From Beroe forskalii (Eukaryota > Ctenophora > Nuda > Beroida > Beroidae), in contig WFMF01000201.1 of NCBI GenBank assembly GCA_011033025.1, positions 242,717 through 306,716 of the forward strand: DNA of 64,000 bases. The letters are read 5' to 3'. Numbering within the stretch: position 1 is the stretch's first letter; each line of letters begins with the position of its first letter. The translations under genes were made by a program, and so were the position numbers. Of the stretch, positions 46,101-53,590 are shown one piece after another. The notes beneath the pieces are model-generated. The model searched no databases. It worked only from the letters and a program-made list of their open reading frames with translations, and was not told where the DNA came from.

Positions 46101-48916
46101 TTTGTTTGTTTTTCCAAAATTGCTAGTGTTTTAAGTTTAATTAACAGCATCTAACCACATTTTTAGCCAATAATCCTTCGATTGCAAGACCTTTGAGATT
46201 GATCCATGCTTTGATTCGATTCGCTTTAAAATTTTCGCCCTCAGGCCCTTCGGGCCCTCGGGCTCATAACTCTACATAAGCTTTGCCAACCCCTTCGATC
46301 AAATACTTACGGTGCTTAATCGTGTTTGTATTGCATTTGTGAAAAATTAAATTTTGTTAATTAGAGAAAAAACTCGATATTATTGTTGCAAAACCTTCCT
46401 GTGTGTTCCAAATCTTCGAGGATTTACTTGAACATTCAACTTTTTAATCTTAGATATGCCATTCTCCCAAAAACTCACGCAGAGTGAATATACCATATAC
46501 TCCTCGCCTCATGAAACAATTTCGTATAGCACTCGGGCTCTTCAGGCCCTGCGTGCTATACGATCTCTCGCCCACTCGGGCTAGCGCCCTCGAGGGATAT
46601 ATTTTCATATCGCACGCGCATGCGCGTGCGATATGAAATTCAGCCCTAGAGGCTGCGGGTATATGTATATATATATCATTGCGCTTTTTATCTGTCGATA
46701 TCATGTATTGCGAAGGTTTCATGAACAGAATTTTTTCGACATTTTTTCACATTTTCCTCTTCCGCAGAGACATTCGTGAGTCGAATGAAGAACAGTTTCA
46801 AGAACGCCAAGAAACCACGAGTGGAGAAGCGATCTGCGGAGGGAGAAGAGAAGGCCGAGGAGATTATCCCCAAAGAGGAGGTAAGAGGGGTAGATAGAAA
46901 CAGGAAAATGGATGAGTGAATGATCATTTCATTAATTGTACCGTGGTTAGGAATTAAAAAAGTTTTGACTATATTCCATGATGTACTTACGCATGATGTA
47001 CTAGAATGCCGAGAAGACAGAAGAGGACATTACCGATAACAAAGTTGCCGAGGAGCAGAAGTCAGAGGAGAAAAAGAAGAAGATCCCCAACATTTTCAAG
47101 AAGCAGAAGAAGGAAAAGAAAGAAGAGGAAGTGAACAACAAGGTTTGTTTCTTTTTTATTTTTGTTCAAAGTTTGTTTCTTGTTTCTTTGTTACTGATAT
47201 TTTAATAACTTGAAGCGTTTTGAATTTCACGGCTGGTAACCAAATTTTATGTTAGTTCTTAGAATATTTTAAGGTACTCAATTTTGGAAAATTCTTCTCG
47301 AAAAACGAACCGTTTCCAATCAACGCTAGTTTTCAAGCACTTAAAATTTACAATGCTGTTTTTGTTGCTGTTTCAAATCACACGTCCGAAAATAATCGTA
47401 TCATTACGGGACAATATCGTTGCCTCCCCAACGTTCACATTAGGACTCATCAGTATGTTGCGTTGCTGATGAATTTTGAAGTCGCAAGTTCAAAAAACAG
47501 TATTGTCCCGTATAGGTATATGACTCGGTCCTATATCCCCAATGACTGGGTCCTATATCCCCAATTTGAGAACTTTGCAATGAATTTCATTCCTAACTTT
47601 CATCCAGAAAATAAAGCTTGAAGTCTCGTCGAAGGGGATATAGGTCAAACTTTGTGTTCAAAAAACTTATGTTCATTGTCGCTTTTGTTAACAGCTGTCG
47701 TTAACAGTGTTTGTTAACAGCTTTTGTTAACAGCTTTTGCTGCATTCCGCTATTCGTTGCGTTCAGGCTGCGGATGCCGAGACCCCTGAGGATAACAAAG
47801 AGACGGACACGCCCAACAACACGCCTAACAACGAGGCAGCTGACGAGGCAACAGCCGAGGAGGAGGAGAAACCGGAGAAAACCGTGGAAACCGCGCCCAT
47901 CAACGTAATATTCTCTAGTCCGCTCTGACCTATTTATTCAGATCTTATGAGTTGTGATTTTGATTCTGCGGATATCCAGAGCTTTTATATATACGGCTCA
48001 GGCGTGTAATTGGTCACGCTTTTTATCAGCTATCCTGATTGGTCACGCTTTTTATCAGCTATCACGCGACGCGTTACTTATCATTTTCACAAGATACAGC
48101 TCAGAAACATGTGGTTTTTATCAAACTCGGATTGGTACCTTTTGGAGTTCTGAGGAGTGTGGTATTGTGATCATCCCTCAAGTTGTTGTGTGGATAACAG
48201 CTGTTCATATAATGGTAATAAGAAGTGATTTTACATGCTGATGGACAGATCATGAACTCATTGGTCAGTGGAGAAAGGATCGGTTTCAAGAGATTCTGCG
48301 CTTGGTTGCTTGCTGTAGGGTTACACCGTGCTGACTGCTGGTTTAGTGGTTTATAAGTTGCATTGTGCTCCAAGTGTATCATGATCGTGGCAGCACTTCT
48401 AATGTGGTATAACCTGATAACGGTGGCAGTTCGAACTGCAGTTTTGTGTGCGCGGCGTGACTTTGCGCGGCGTAGAGACATGTTATTTATATGTATTTAC
48501 GCCGCGCAAACTTGCTCCGCGCATACAGAACTGCAGTTCGAACTGTTACCGTAAGCAGTAAATTCAATTCACTGGCATCTCATATTCTCATGTCTCTCAG
48601 CATCATGTTAATTTAGTGTGAGCAACCACGGTCCTAGCATAGTAAAAACCAATTGGGTCAAGCCATCTTGTTCTCAAAATTACGTTTTTAATTCTTCATG
48701 CAACCCGACCAAAAATTATACAATTTTACGGCGAATTTGGAACTATGGTTTAGTCAAAAGTCGCACGATGGCTTGACCACATTTCGTGACACCAACACAT
48801 AATGTTTTTCATGTTTTCTATCTCCACATTTCCATGTTATATATCTCCACCTTCTATGTGCTGTGTACGTGTAACTATTTGTCCAGGAAAATGTCGGCGT
48901 GGAAGTGGGAGCCTGA
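25088..48916 (+). CDS. Gravin/Akap200/MARCKS-like acidic scaffold gene, modular phase-0 exons (whole span)
   Basis: Alternating acidic (Glu/Ala/Pro) and basic amphipathic modules. At least seven basic modules mix Lys with Phe or other hydrophobics, e.g. KKKGFMSKF, NIIKRLSQRGLNFKKLTRK, MSSFKANLRRRF, KSFLSLFKKKPK, FVSRMKNSFKNAKK and IPNIFKKQKKEKK. In MARCKS and AKAP12/gravin such Phe/Lys/Ser segments bind acidic phospholipid and calmodulin and are PKC sites. One exon (26709-27169) has a helix fitting the PKA RII-anchoring consensus. From 38588 every exon joins in phase 0 except one phase-1 junction (44996/46768), ending at TGA 48914-48916. Two alternative first exons are visible (25088, 30390), neither with an N-myristoylation Met-Gly. 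Exons 25664-25830 and 26709-27169 do not join simply in phase. The family name is inference from composition; a skeletal Glu/Ala-rich protein is the main alternative. Confidence 0.7.
25664..25830 (+). CDS. Scaffold gene, acidic exon (phase unresolved)
   Basis: Acceptor TTTCCAG. The acidic frame reads LEESTPPPAEESVVNGDQES AEHSDSEKVSEPEEKDSEEK then ETEPAAHLSGFEKKS. It needs two bases from an upstream exon, but first exon A ends in phase 0, so a missing exon, another acceptor or a base error is implied. A GTACTT donor at 25831 would fit exon 26709 in phase. Confidence 0.55.
26016..26111 (+). CDS. Scaffold gene, acidic exon
   Basis: Reads ETTEAPAEEEAPAPEEPAAE EPAAAEETADEP, 32 codons, phase 0-0. 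Acceptor CCGCAG, donor GTGAGT. Confidence 0.85.
26709..27169 (+). CDS. Scaffold gene, exon with candidate PKA-RII anchoring helix
   Basis: An open 461-nt exon with acceptor ACACAG and donor GTAAGA, starting phase 1 and ending phase 0. Ser/Thr/Glu/Asp-rich, then PYVAAEVAAAALIIEETF at 27067-27120: a continuous helix with hydrophobic residues spaced as in the RII-binding consensus (A..AA..LI..E). Because of its phase it cannot follow first exon A directly; it fits after 25664-25830. Confidence 0.65.
27919..28158 (+). CDS. Scaffold gene, acidic exon ending in a basic module
   Basis: Reads VKEETAPEASVEAAAPAEET onward through 80 codons of Glu/Ala/Thr/Pro to PSKKKGFMSKF. Phase 0-0. Acceptor TCCCAG; the proposed donor GTCGAA is weak, so the 3' end is less certain. 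Confidence 0.78.
28610..28905 (+). mobile_element. Non-autonomous Helitron 1 (296 bp)
   Basis: Starts TCTCTAATATAATTTCG, ends CTAG after a short hairpin (GGTCC AAC GGGCC) and TT, and sits between host A (28609) and T (28906): all three Helitron hallmarks. No Rep/helicase coding. Confidence 0.85.
28906..29569 (+). mobile_element. Non-autonomous Helitron 2 (664 bp), head-to-tail with Helitron 1
   Basis: Starts TCTTAATTATAATTTCG, related to the start of Helitron 1, and ends with hairpin GGCCC AAC GGGC(A) then CTAG at 29566-29569, followed by T. It abuts Helitron 1 with no spacer. Confidence 0.8.
30390..30584 (+). CDS. Scaffold gene, alternative first exon B
   Basis: ATG at 30390 in GACCATGG context. 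Reads MVSHLKFGMKFAKKEKKEEE then a Glu/Ala run; 65 codons ending phase 0 at donor GTAAAT, in phase with 38588. Basic head then acidic tail is the same module order as elsewhere in the gene. An alternative promoter would lie just upstream. Confidence 0.75.
30655..30800 (+). pseudogene. Decayed tandem copy of first exon B and its donor flank
   Basis: GGTCTGAGGAGGAGGCACCA repeats 30501 onward, and the following intronic flank (GGGGATGAAATGAG, ATCAGTTGACAGG) repeats 30620-30660 with substitutions. Its frame reads GSEEEAPSSGQAEPAETPVV EKGK then stops. Confidence 0.65.
33874..34937. mobile_element. 1,064-bp non-autonomous hAT-like element with perfect 8-bp target duplication
   Basis: Terminal inverted repeats CCCAGTGACAGAACAC and its complement; flanks GTGTGAAG at 33866-33873 and 34938-34945 are identical. 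The centre is a nearly perfect inverted repeat (34211-34361 against 34460-34604) around GACGTGATTTGAAAATCACG. Several GATCTGAGxGTG and GACGTGATTT subrepeats. A small frame at 34618-34806 has no recognisable product. Confidence 0.9.
35318..36459. mobile_element. 1.14-kb MITE-like element, TA target duplication
   Basis: Terminal inverted repeats AGGGCCGGATTACACAA; flanks TA at 35316-35317 and 36460-36461. Both subterminal regions are packed with GGTCGACC palindromes and GGAGCACCTCCT blocks (35345-35510 and 36170-36440). No transposase. Class unassigned; a TA duplication suits Tc1/mariner-like elements. Confidence 0.85.
36650..36950. repeat. Inverted pair of TGACGTCATTATCAT repeats
   Basis: GGTTAAGATGTCGTCATTAT... 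to ...TGATGACGTTTAACCGCC (36658-36715) is answered in reverse at 36885-36945 (GGTTAAACGTCATCAAC ... TAACCGCC). Confidence 0.75.
38285..38345. repeat. CCAAT-bearing inverted repeat
   Basis: ACCAATCAGCGCGC faces GCGCGCTGATTGGT across a 23-bp loop. Confidence 0.7.
38393..38530. mobile_element. CCGTGGTGTCTCGACC-family repeat, copy 3
   Basis: Shares CCGTGGTGTC(C)CGACCTTTTGAGG and GAAAGTACTTTGCGCGCAG with 16164-16296. It ends in GCGCGGCGAAG and a C run just before exon 38588, so the exon's polypyrimidine tract is unusual. Confidence 0.6.
38588..38707 (+). CDS. Scaffold gene exon with basic module
   Basis: Reads AEEAKPEEAAEGEGEEKKKK then ANIIKRLSQRGLNFKKLTRK: acidic then basic amphipathic. 40 codons, phase 0-0. 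Acceptor CCAAG, donor GTATTA. Confidence 0.85.
38888..39013 (+). CDS. Scaffold gene acidic exon
   Basis: Reads PKSSEEVAPAGEEAAEPKAE EAAPVAEGEAEAKTEETQDE AE, 42 codons, phase 0-0. Acceptor CCGCAG, donor GTGAGA. Confidence 0.88.
39650..39775. repeat. Inverted-repeat element with CCAAT core
   Basis: TTAGCTTACCCAC at the left, GTGGGTAAGGTTATATTAG at the right; core CCAATCAGAGCACGAG faces CTCGCGCGCTGATTGG. Confidence 0.7.
40457..40528. repeat. Hairpin element GAGTGGT...ACCACTC
   Basis: CGAGTGGTAAGGA and TCCTTAAATCTTACCACTCG face each other, with outer GAGTGGTGAAT and ACCACTCG. Confidence 0.7.
40560..40670. mobile_element. Palindromic MITE (AGTTCGAACTGCAG family), copy 1
   Basis: Arms AGTTCGAACTCCAGTTTTGT and ACAAAACTGCAGTTCGAACT extend about 35 bp with GCGCGGCGTAAG. 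The same family is at 48420-48552. Confidence 0.8.
41390..41758. mobile_element. 369-bp MITE with TA target duplication
   Basis: Terminal inverted repeats GGGGCCATCCATAAAGG; flanks TA at 41388-41389 and 41759-41760. Subterminal CGTCCGCA repeats on both sides. Confidence 0.85.
41769..41853. mobile_element. 85-bp hAT-type MITE adjoining the previous element
   Basis: Ends CAGGGGCGTAGCCGG and CTGGCTACGTCCCTG; flanks CCTACGTA (41761-41768) and CTTACGTA (41854-41861), an 8-bp duplication with one mismatch. CAGGGGCGTAGCC ends resemble widespread animal hAT termini. Confidence 0.8.
41971..42054 (+). CDS. Scaffold gene basic exon
   Basis: Reads APKKSTMSSFKANLRRRFSA GKNERVKK, 28 codons, phase 0-0, almost wholly the basic Phe/Ser/Lys type and the closest to a MARCKS effector domain. 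Acceptor TGTAG, donor GTACAC. Confidence 0.85.
42101..42203. mobile_element. Short MITE-like inverted repeat (GGGGTGTCAGTGTCCG type)
   Basis: GGGGCTGTCACTGTTCTTTT at the left and CGGACACTGACACCCC at the right; target duplication unclear. Confidence 0.5.
42319..42362. repeat. Hairpin around TGACGTCA
   Basis: AAAAAATAGGCGAT and ATCGCCTATTTTTT enclose GTGACGTCATCTTA. Confidence 0.85.
42540..42599 (+). CDS. Scaffold gene small exon with CPAC motif
   Basis: Reads KPEAAEKCPACQETEDIKEK, 20 codons, phase 0-0. It has the only CxxC pair seen in this gene. Acceptor TTTCAG, donor GTGGGT. Confidence 0.8.
43596..43705 (+). repeat. Tandem duplication of about 53 bp
   Basis: ACCTTTGTAACGACTAATTG followed by GGTCTTTATTAGAGG occurs twice in a row (43610 and 43663). 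Confidence 0.9.
43780..43836. repeat. Perfect 19-bp-arm hairpin
   Basis: AGATAATTTGAATTCATTG (43780-43798) and its exact complement (43818-43836), 19-bp loop. Confidence 0.9.
44471..44590 (+). CDS. Scaffold gene exon, acidic then basic
   Basis: Reads AEDEPAEKEAVTTEDKPKPR KSFLSLFKKKPKADDASSQE, 40 codons, phase 0-0. Acceptor AACAG, donor GTATGT. Confidence 0.87.
44813..44996 (+). CDS. Scaffold gene acidic exon
   Basis: Reads GGEEEAAAEAAPAEDNTAEA then Glu/Ala/Pro to GEGDEDKPKK. Starts phase 0, ends phase 1 (donor GTGGGG), which exon 46768 matches. Confidence 0.85.
45463..46290 (+). repeat. About 830-bp interspersed repeat, copy B
   Basis: Collinear, diverged copy of 3262-4095 with indels; here not enclosed in the TAA-flanked element. 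Confidence 0.8.
46523..46563. repeat. Inverted repeat CGTATAGCAC...GTGCTATACG
   Basis: Arms of 10 bp around GGGCTCTTCAGGCCC, itself partly self-complementary. Confidence 0.75.
46603..46638. repeat. Perfect 36-bp palindrome
   Basis: TTTCATATCGCACGCGCA followed at once by its exact reverse complement, no loop. Confidence 0.95.
46768..46880 (+). CDS. Scaffold gene exon with basic module
   Basis: Completes a split Glu codon then reads TFVSRMKNSFKNAKKPRVEK RSAEGEEKAEEIIPKEE: basic then acidic. Starts phase 1, ends phase 0. Acceptor CCGCAG, donor GTAAGA. Confidence 0.87.
47005..47142 (+). CDS. Scaffold gene exon with basic module
   Basis: Reads NAEKTEEDITDNKVAEEQKS EEKKKKIPNIFKKQKKEKKE EEVNNK, 46 codons, phase 0-0. 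Acceptor CTAG, donor GTTTGT. Confidence 0.87.
47690..47755 (+). repeat. GTTAACAGCTTTT short tandem repeat before a splice acceptor
   Basis: Four GTTAACAG copies spaced 13-17 bp. They lie where the branch point of exon 47767 should be. Confidence 0.75.
47767..47904 (+). CDS. Scaffold gene acidic exon
   Basis: Reads AADAETPEDNKETDTPNNTP NNEAADEATAEEEEKPEKTV ETAPIN, 46 codons, phase 0-0. Acceptor TTCAG, donor GTAATA. Confidence 0.87.
48420..48552. mobile_element. Palindromic MITE (AGTTCGAACTGCAG family), copy 2
   Basis: Arms CGGTGGCAGTTCGAACTGCA and CTGCAGTTCGAACTGTTACC, loop with GCGCGGCG on both sides, as at 40560-40670. Confidence 0.85.
48887..48916 (+). CDS. Scaffold gene, probable last exon
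   Basis: Acceptor TTTGTCCAG, then ENVGVEVGA and TGA at 48914-48916, in phase with 47904. Very short, so tentative. No AATAAA is seen before the corrupted sequence begins near 49070. Confidence 0.55.
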   Translation, partial: ENVGVEVGA

Positions 48917-49069
48917 GGCTTGTGTCTGACGCTATCTGTACTAAAAGTGTTCCTTTATATATTCTTACTCATGGTTCTTACGCAATGTAGAGTGATTGAG
49001 ACTTGAAAAGACGCAATTCTCGTTGCGGTCAACTTTAAAATATTATGAAATTCAAAATTTCGCGTCTCT

Positions 49070-51769
49070 TTTGGGGTTTTTTTTTTGGGGGCAACCCAAA
49101 AAATTTTTTTTTTTTCCCCCCCAGAAATTTTTCGGGGGAAAATTTAAAACCCAAAACCCGGGGAAAATTTTTTTTAAAAAAAAAAAAAAAAAAAGGGGGG
49201 TTTTAAATTTAAATTTTTTTTCCCCTTTTTTTTAAAAAAAAACCCAAAAAAAACCCCAAAGGAAAAAAAAAACGGGGGGGCCCCCCCAAAAAAAATTTTA
49301 AAAAAAAAAAAAAAAAAATTTTTTCCCAAAAGGGAAATTAAAAATTTTTGCTGGGGGGGGGAAAAAAAAAAAAAAAAATTTTAAAAAAAAGGGAAAAAAA
49401 GGGGGAAGGGGGGGGGAAAAAAAAAAATTTTTTTTTTAAGGGGGGGGAAAAATTTTTTTTTTTTTTTTAAATTTTTTTTTTTCCTTTTTTTTTTTAAAAA
49501 AAAATTTTTTTGGGAAAATTTTTAAAAAAAATTTTTTTTAATAACCTTTTAAAAAATTTTTTTAAAAAATTTTTTTTTTTTTCCCCCTTTTTTTTTCCCA
49601 AAAATTTTTTTTTTTGGGTTTTTTTCCCCCCCAAAATTTTTAAAAAGGTTTCGTTCCCCCCTTTTTAAAAAATTTTAAAAATTTTCCCGGGAAATTTTAA
49701 AAATTTTTTTTTTTTAAAGGGTTTTCCCCTTTTTCCCCAAAAAAATTTGGGGCCCGGGGGTTTTTTTCCAAAAAAAAAAATTTTTTTGGGGTTTTGGTTA
49801 AATTTTTTTTTAAAAATTTTTTTTTTTTTAAACCCCCATTTTTTTTTTTTTTTGGGGCCCCCCCCTTTTTAAAAAACCGGGGGCCCCCCAAAAACCCCAA
49901 AAAAAAAACCCCCCCAAAAGGGGAAAAAAAAAAGGGGAAAGGGGAAACCAAGGAAAATTTTTTTTTTAAAAAATTTTTTAATTTATTTTTAAAGGGGTTT
50001 GGATTTTAAAATTTAAAACCCTTGGGGGTTTTTTTTAAAATTTCCGGGGTAATTTTTTTTTCCCCCCCCCCCTTTTTTTTTAAAGTTTTTTCCCCCTTTT
50101 TCCCAAAAAACAAAAAATTTTTTAAAAAAGGGGTTTTTTGGTGCCCCCTTTTTTTTGGGGCCCGGGTTTTTTGGGTTTTTTCAAAAATTTTTTTTTTAAA
50201 AAAAACCCCAAAAAAGGGGAAAATTTTTTTGGTTTTTTTTTGGGGTTTAAAAAAGGCGGGTTTCTGGTTTTTTTTTTGGGGGTTTTCCTTTTTTAATTAG
50301 GAAAAATTTTTTAATTTTTAAATTTAAATTTTTGGGGGGGTTTTTTCCCCGGGGGGGGGGGTTTTTTTGGGGGAAATTTTTCCCCCAAAAAAACCCGCAA
50401 AAAAAAAAACCCCCCCTTTTTTTTTTTTGGAAATTTCATTTTTAAATTTTGGGGGGAAAAAAAAATTTTTAAAACCGGGGGAAAATTTTTTTTTTTTTTT
50501 CCCCCCCTTTTTTTTTGGGGGAAAAAAATTTTTTCCCAAAAAAAAAAAAAAACCCCCCAAAAACCCCCCCCCCAAAAAAAAAATTTTTTTTCCCCCCCTT
50601 TTTTCCCCCCTTTTTTTTTTTCCCCTTTTTGGGGGGGGGTTTTTTTCCAAAAAGGGGGGGGGGGGAAAGGGGGTTTTTTTTTTTTTTTTGGGTTTTTTGG
50701 TTCCCCGGGGGGGGTTAAAAAAATTTTGGGGGGGACCCCCAAAAAAAGGGGGGGGTTTTTTTTCCCCCCAAAAATTTTAAAAAAAAAAAAAAAAAATTTT
50801 TTAAAACTCCCCTTTTTTTTTTTTCCCAAAAAAAACCCCCAAAAAGGGGGGGAAAATTTTTTTTTTTTAAAAACCCCCCTTTAAAAAAATTTTTCCCCTT
50901 TTAAAAATTTTTAAAAAATTTTTTTTTTAAATTTTTTTTTAAAAAAACTTTTTCCTTTAAATTTTTTTTTTTTCCCTTTTTTAATTTAAATTTTTTTCTT
51001 TTTTATTTTTTTTTTTTTTTTTTAAAAAAGGTTTTTTTAAAAAAATTTTTTTTTTGGGGAAAAAACCAAAAAAAAAAATTTTTAAAATTTTTTTTTCCCC
51101 CCCAAAAAAAATTTTAAAAAAAAATTTTTTTTTTTTCACTTAAAAAAAAACCCCCCCCTTTCCTTTTTTTTAAAACTTTTTTTTTTTTTTTGGGGGGCCC
51201 CCCGGGGGAAAAAAAAGGGGGGGGGGGCCTTTGGGGGGGGGGAAAAAACCCCCCCCCCCCCCCCGGGGGGGGCCCCAAACCCCCCCCCCCCCCCCCCCCC
51301 AAAAATTTTTTTAAAAACCCCGGGGGTTTTAAATTTCCCCCAAAAAATTTTTTGGGGGGGGAAAAAAATTTAATTTTTTTTTTTTTTGGGGGGCCCTTTT
51401 TAAAAAGGGGTTGGTTTAATTTATTTTTTTTTTTTTAAAAAATTTTTAAAAGGGGGGTTTTTGGGGGGTTCCCAAAAATTTTTTTTTTTCCCAAAAAAAA
51501 GGGGGGGCCCCCGGGGGAAAAATTTTAAAAAATTTGGGAATTTCCGGTTTTAAAGGGGGGGTTTTTTAAGGGGCCCAAGGGTTTTAGAAAAAGGGCTTTT
51601 CCCTTTTAAAAATTTGGGTTTTGGACGGTTTTCCCCGGGTTTTTTTGGTGGGGTTTCCGGGGAAAATTTTTAAAATTTTGGGTTTTTCCCTTTTTTTTTT
51701 TTTTTGGTTCCCCTTAATTCAAAAAAAAAAAAATTTTTAATTTTTTTTTTTTTTTTTTTTTTTTAAAAA

Positions 51770-51804
<35 letters not shown>

Positions 51805-51974
51805 TTTTTTTTTAAAAAAAAATTTTTTTAATTTTTTTTTTTAATTTAATTTAAAAAAAAAATTTCCTTTTTTTTTTAATTTTTCCTAAAAAAAATTTAA
51901 TTTTTTTGGGGGAAAAAAAAAATTTTTTTTTTAAAAAAATTTTTTTTTAAAAAATTTTTTTAAATTTTTTTTTA
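49070..51974. other. Homopolymer-smeared, non-biological sequence
   Basis: Almost entirely runs of 3-20 identical bases. Frames read as poly-Lys/Phe/Pro/Gly on both strands. This is a base-calling or consensus failure, not DNA structure; no annotation should be trusted here. Confidence 0.95.
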
Positions 51975-53590
51975 AAACTATTGTGATATTGATGAGGTAT
52001 ATTTTGATATGTTTGCCTTGTTCTGGTTTCCATCAAATGGAAAAATTTGGCCTTTTAAATCCCCGAGTGGGTTTATTTCTCATCTGTGGTCCCTCCCCCT
52101 TTTTGCCATGCCATCGATAATTGAAGGGATTGACAAAGACTTAAAACGCCCAAATTTTTAAAAATTTAAATTCCGGGATTTACCTTTTAAATTTCTGTCA
52201 AAAAAAGCATTTCACACATGGTTCCCAAATTATAAAATTTTTGATAGTTTTGTTCCCGAAAATTGAATTTTTCCTGATTTTGATATAAAAAAGGGTATAA
52301 TAACTTATTTTTGTTTTTCAACACATCAAGGGGTTTTTTCTTTTTCTGTTTTTTTTCCAAGATGCCATCTTTCCATTCTTTATTCCATCAAAATTTTACC
52401 CGACCCGTTTGACTTTTCGTTTTTCACATGGATTAATTTTTAATTAATAAATTTTTAGAAAAAATTTTTCTTGAGTTTTAAATTGGGGCCCTGGTTTTAA
52501 AATTGGGGGCCCCTTTTTTAAAAATCCCTTTTCAAATTTTGATTTCTCTTGGGAAAAATTTAAAATTAATTATTTTTTTTTTATAATAAGCGCTTTTTTC
52601 CCCTTTTTTCACTTTAAAAAGCACTCACTTTAAATTTAAAGGGTGCTGGGGTTTCAGTCCCGACCCCTTTTTTTTTTGGTGTCACGAGAAATGAGAATCT
52701 TTTTAAAATTTTTTTGGGCCCAGACACCAAATTTTTTAAAGAATTTTTTTGAATCAGTTTCACGTACGGTTCAAATGGCGGTTTGTAGAAATTTAAAAAG
52801 ATTACAGGCTTTTTAGAACTCCCCAAATCAAAAAAATGGGGAAAAAGAAAGATTTTTTCTTCCCTTCTGGGACGTTTTAAACCTGGTGTTCGGGGCAACC
52901 TTTAAATCCCAAATTTTGGAACTAAATTAAGTTTTAAAAATACAATTTTAAAAGGAAAATATGTGAACCCAAAAGTGAGCCAAATTCCCAAGCAATCCCT
53001 GAATCAAACTTTAAAACCCCCCAAAAAAAAAAAGAAAAGGTGCCACAATTTACAAATTATAAAAATTGAACTTTTAAATTTTTTTGGGAAACGGGCCCTT
53101 TTTTTTGCTTCCCCGATTTATATCCCCCAAACTTTAATCCCCAAAATTCATTGTTCCCCTGTTACTAGAAGCGGTGTTGCTGTATTGAAAAGCAAAGCTC
53201 AATAAATGTATTGTCTAACAGATAACTGTCCTTTAATTTGCCATTTTCAATAGCGGCCCTGTATCTTTCTTTTCCTTCTTTGAGCATTCCCTTAACCGTA
53301 TATTGATTTCCCGTTCTGTTTAAATTTTTCTGGTTTGGCTCACTTCCCAAAACTTGCTCCCCCAAAATCATCGTCCGGGAAACTGATAGCAATTCTTTTT
53401 GGGTCGGTTTAAAGCATGTATTTTTAAATTTTGGGGGTTGGGAAACGGTTCAGGCTTGAAAAAAGAAAGAAAAAGCACCCCGTGCTTCAAGTTCAATGTA
53501 CAGTGAAGATAATGGGAAAAACACGCGCCTTCTTTTTACCACCCGGAAAGCCCCGCTGCTTCCTCGCTGTAAAAGAAGGAAGGGACGTGG
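51975..53590 (+). other. Error-filled duplicate of 54049-55775
   Basis: Collinear with the clean copy (e.g. TTGATGAGGTATATTTTGAT at 51990 and 54064, ATAGCGGCCCTGTATCTTTC in both) but with expanded runs and lost bases; quality rises from left to right. Likely an unpolished overlap or second haplotype. Confidence 0.9.

Noticed and set aside
49794-51438. Many Lys/Phe/Pro/Gly frames on both strands
   Set aside because: Arise from artefactual base runs, not genes.
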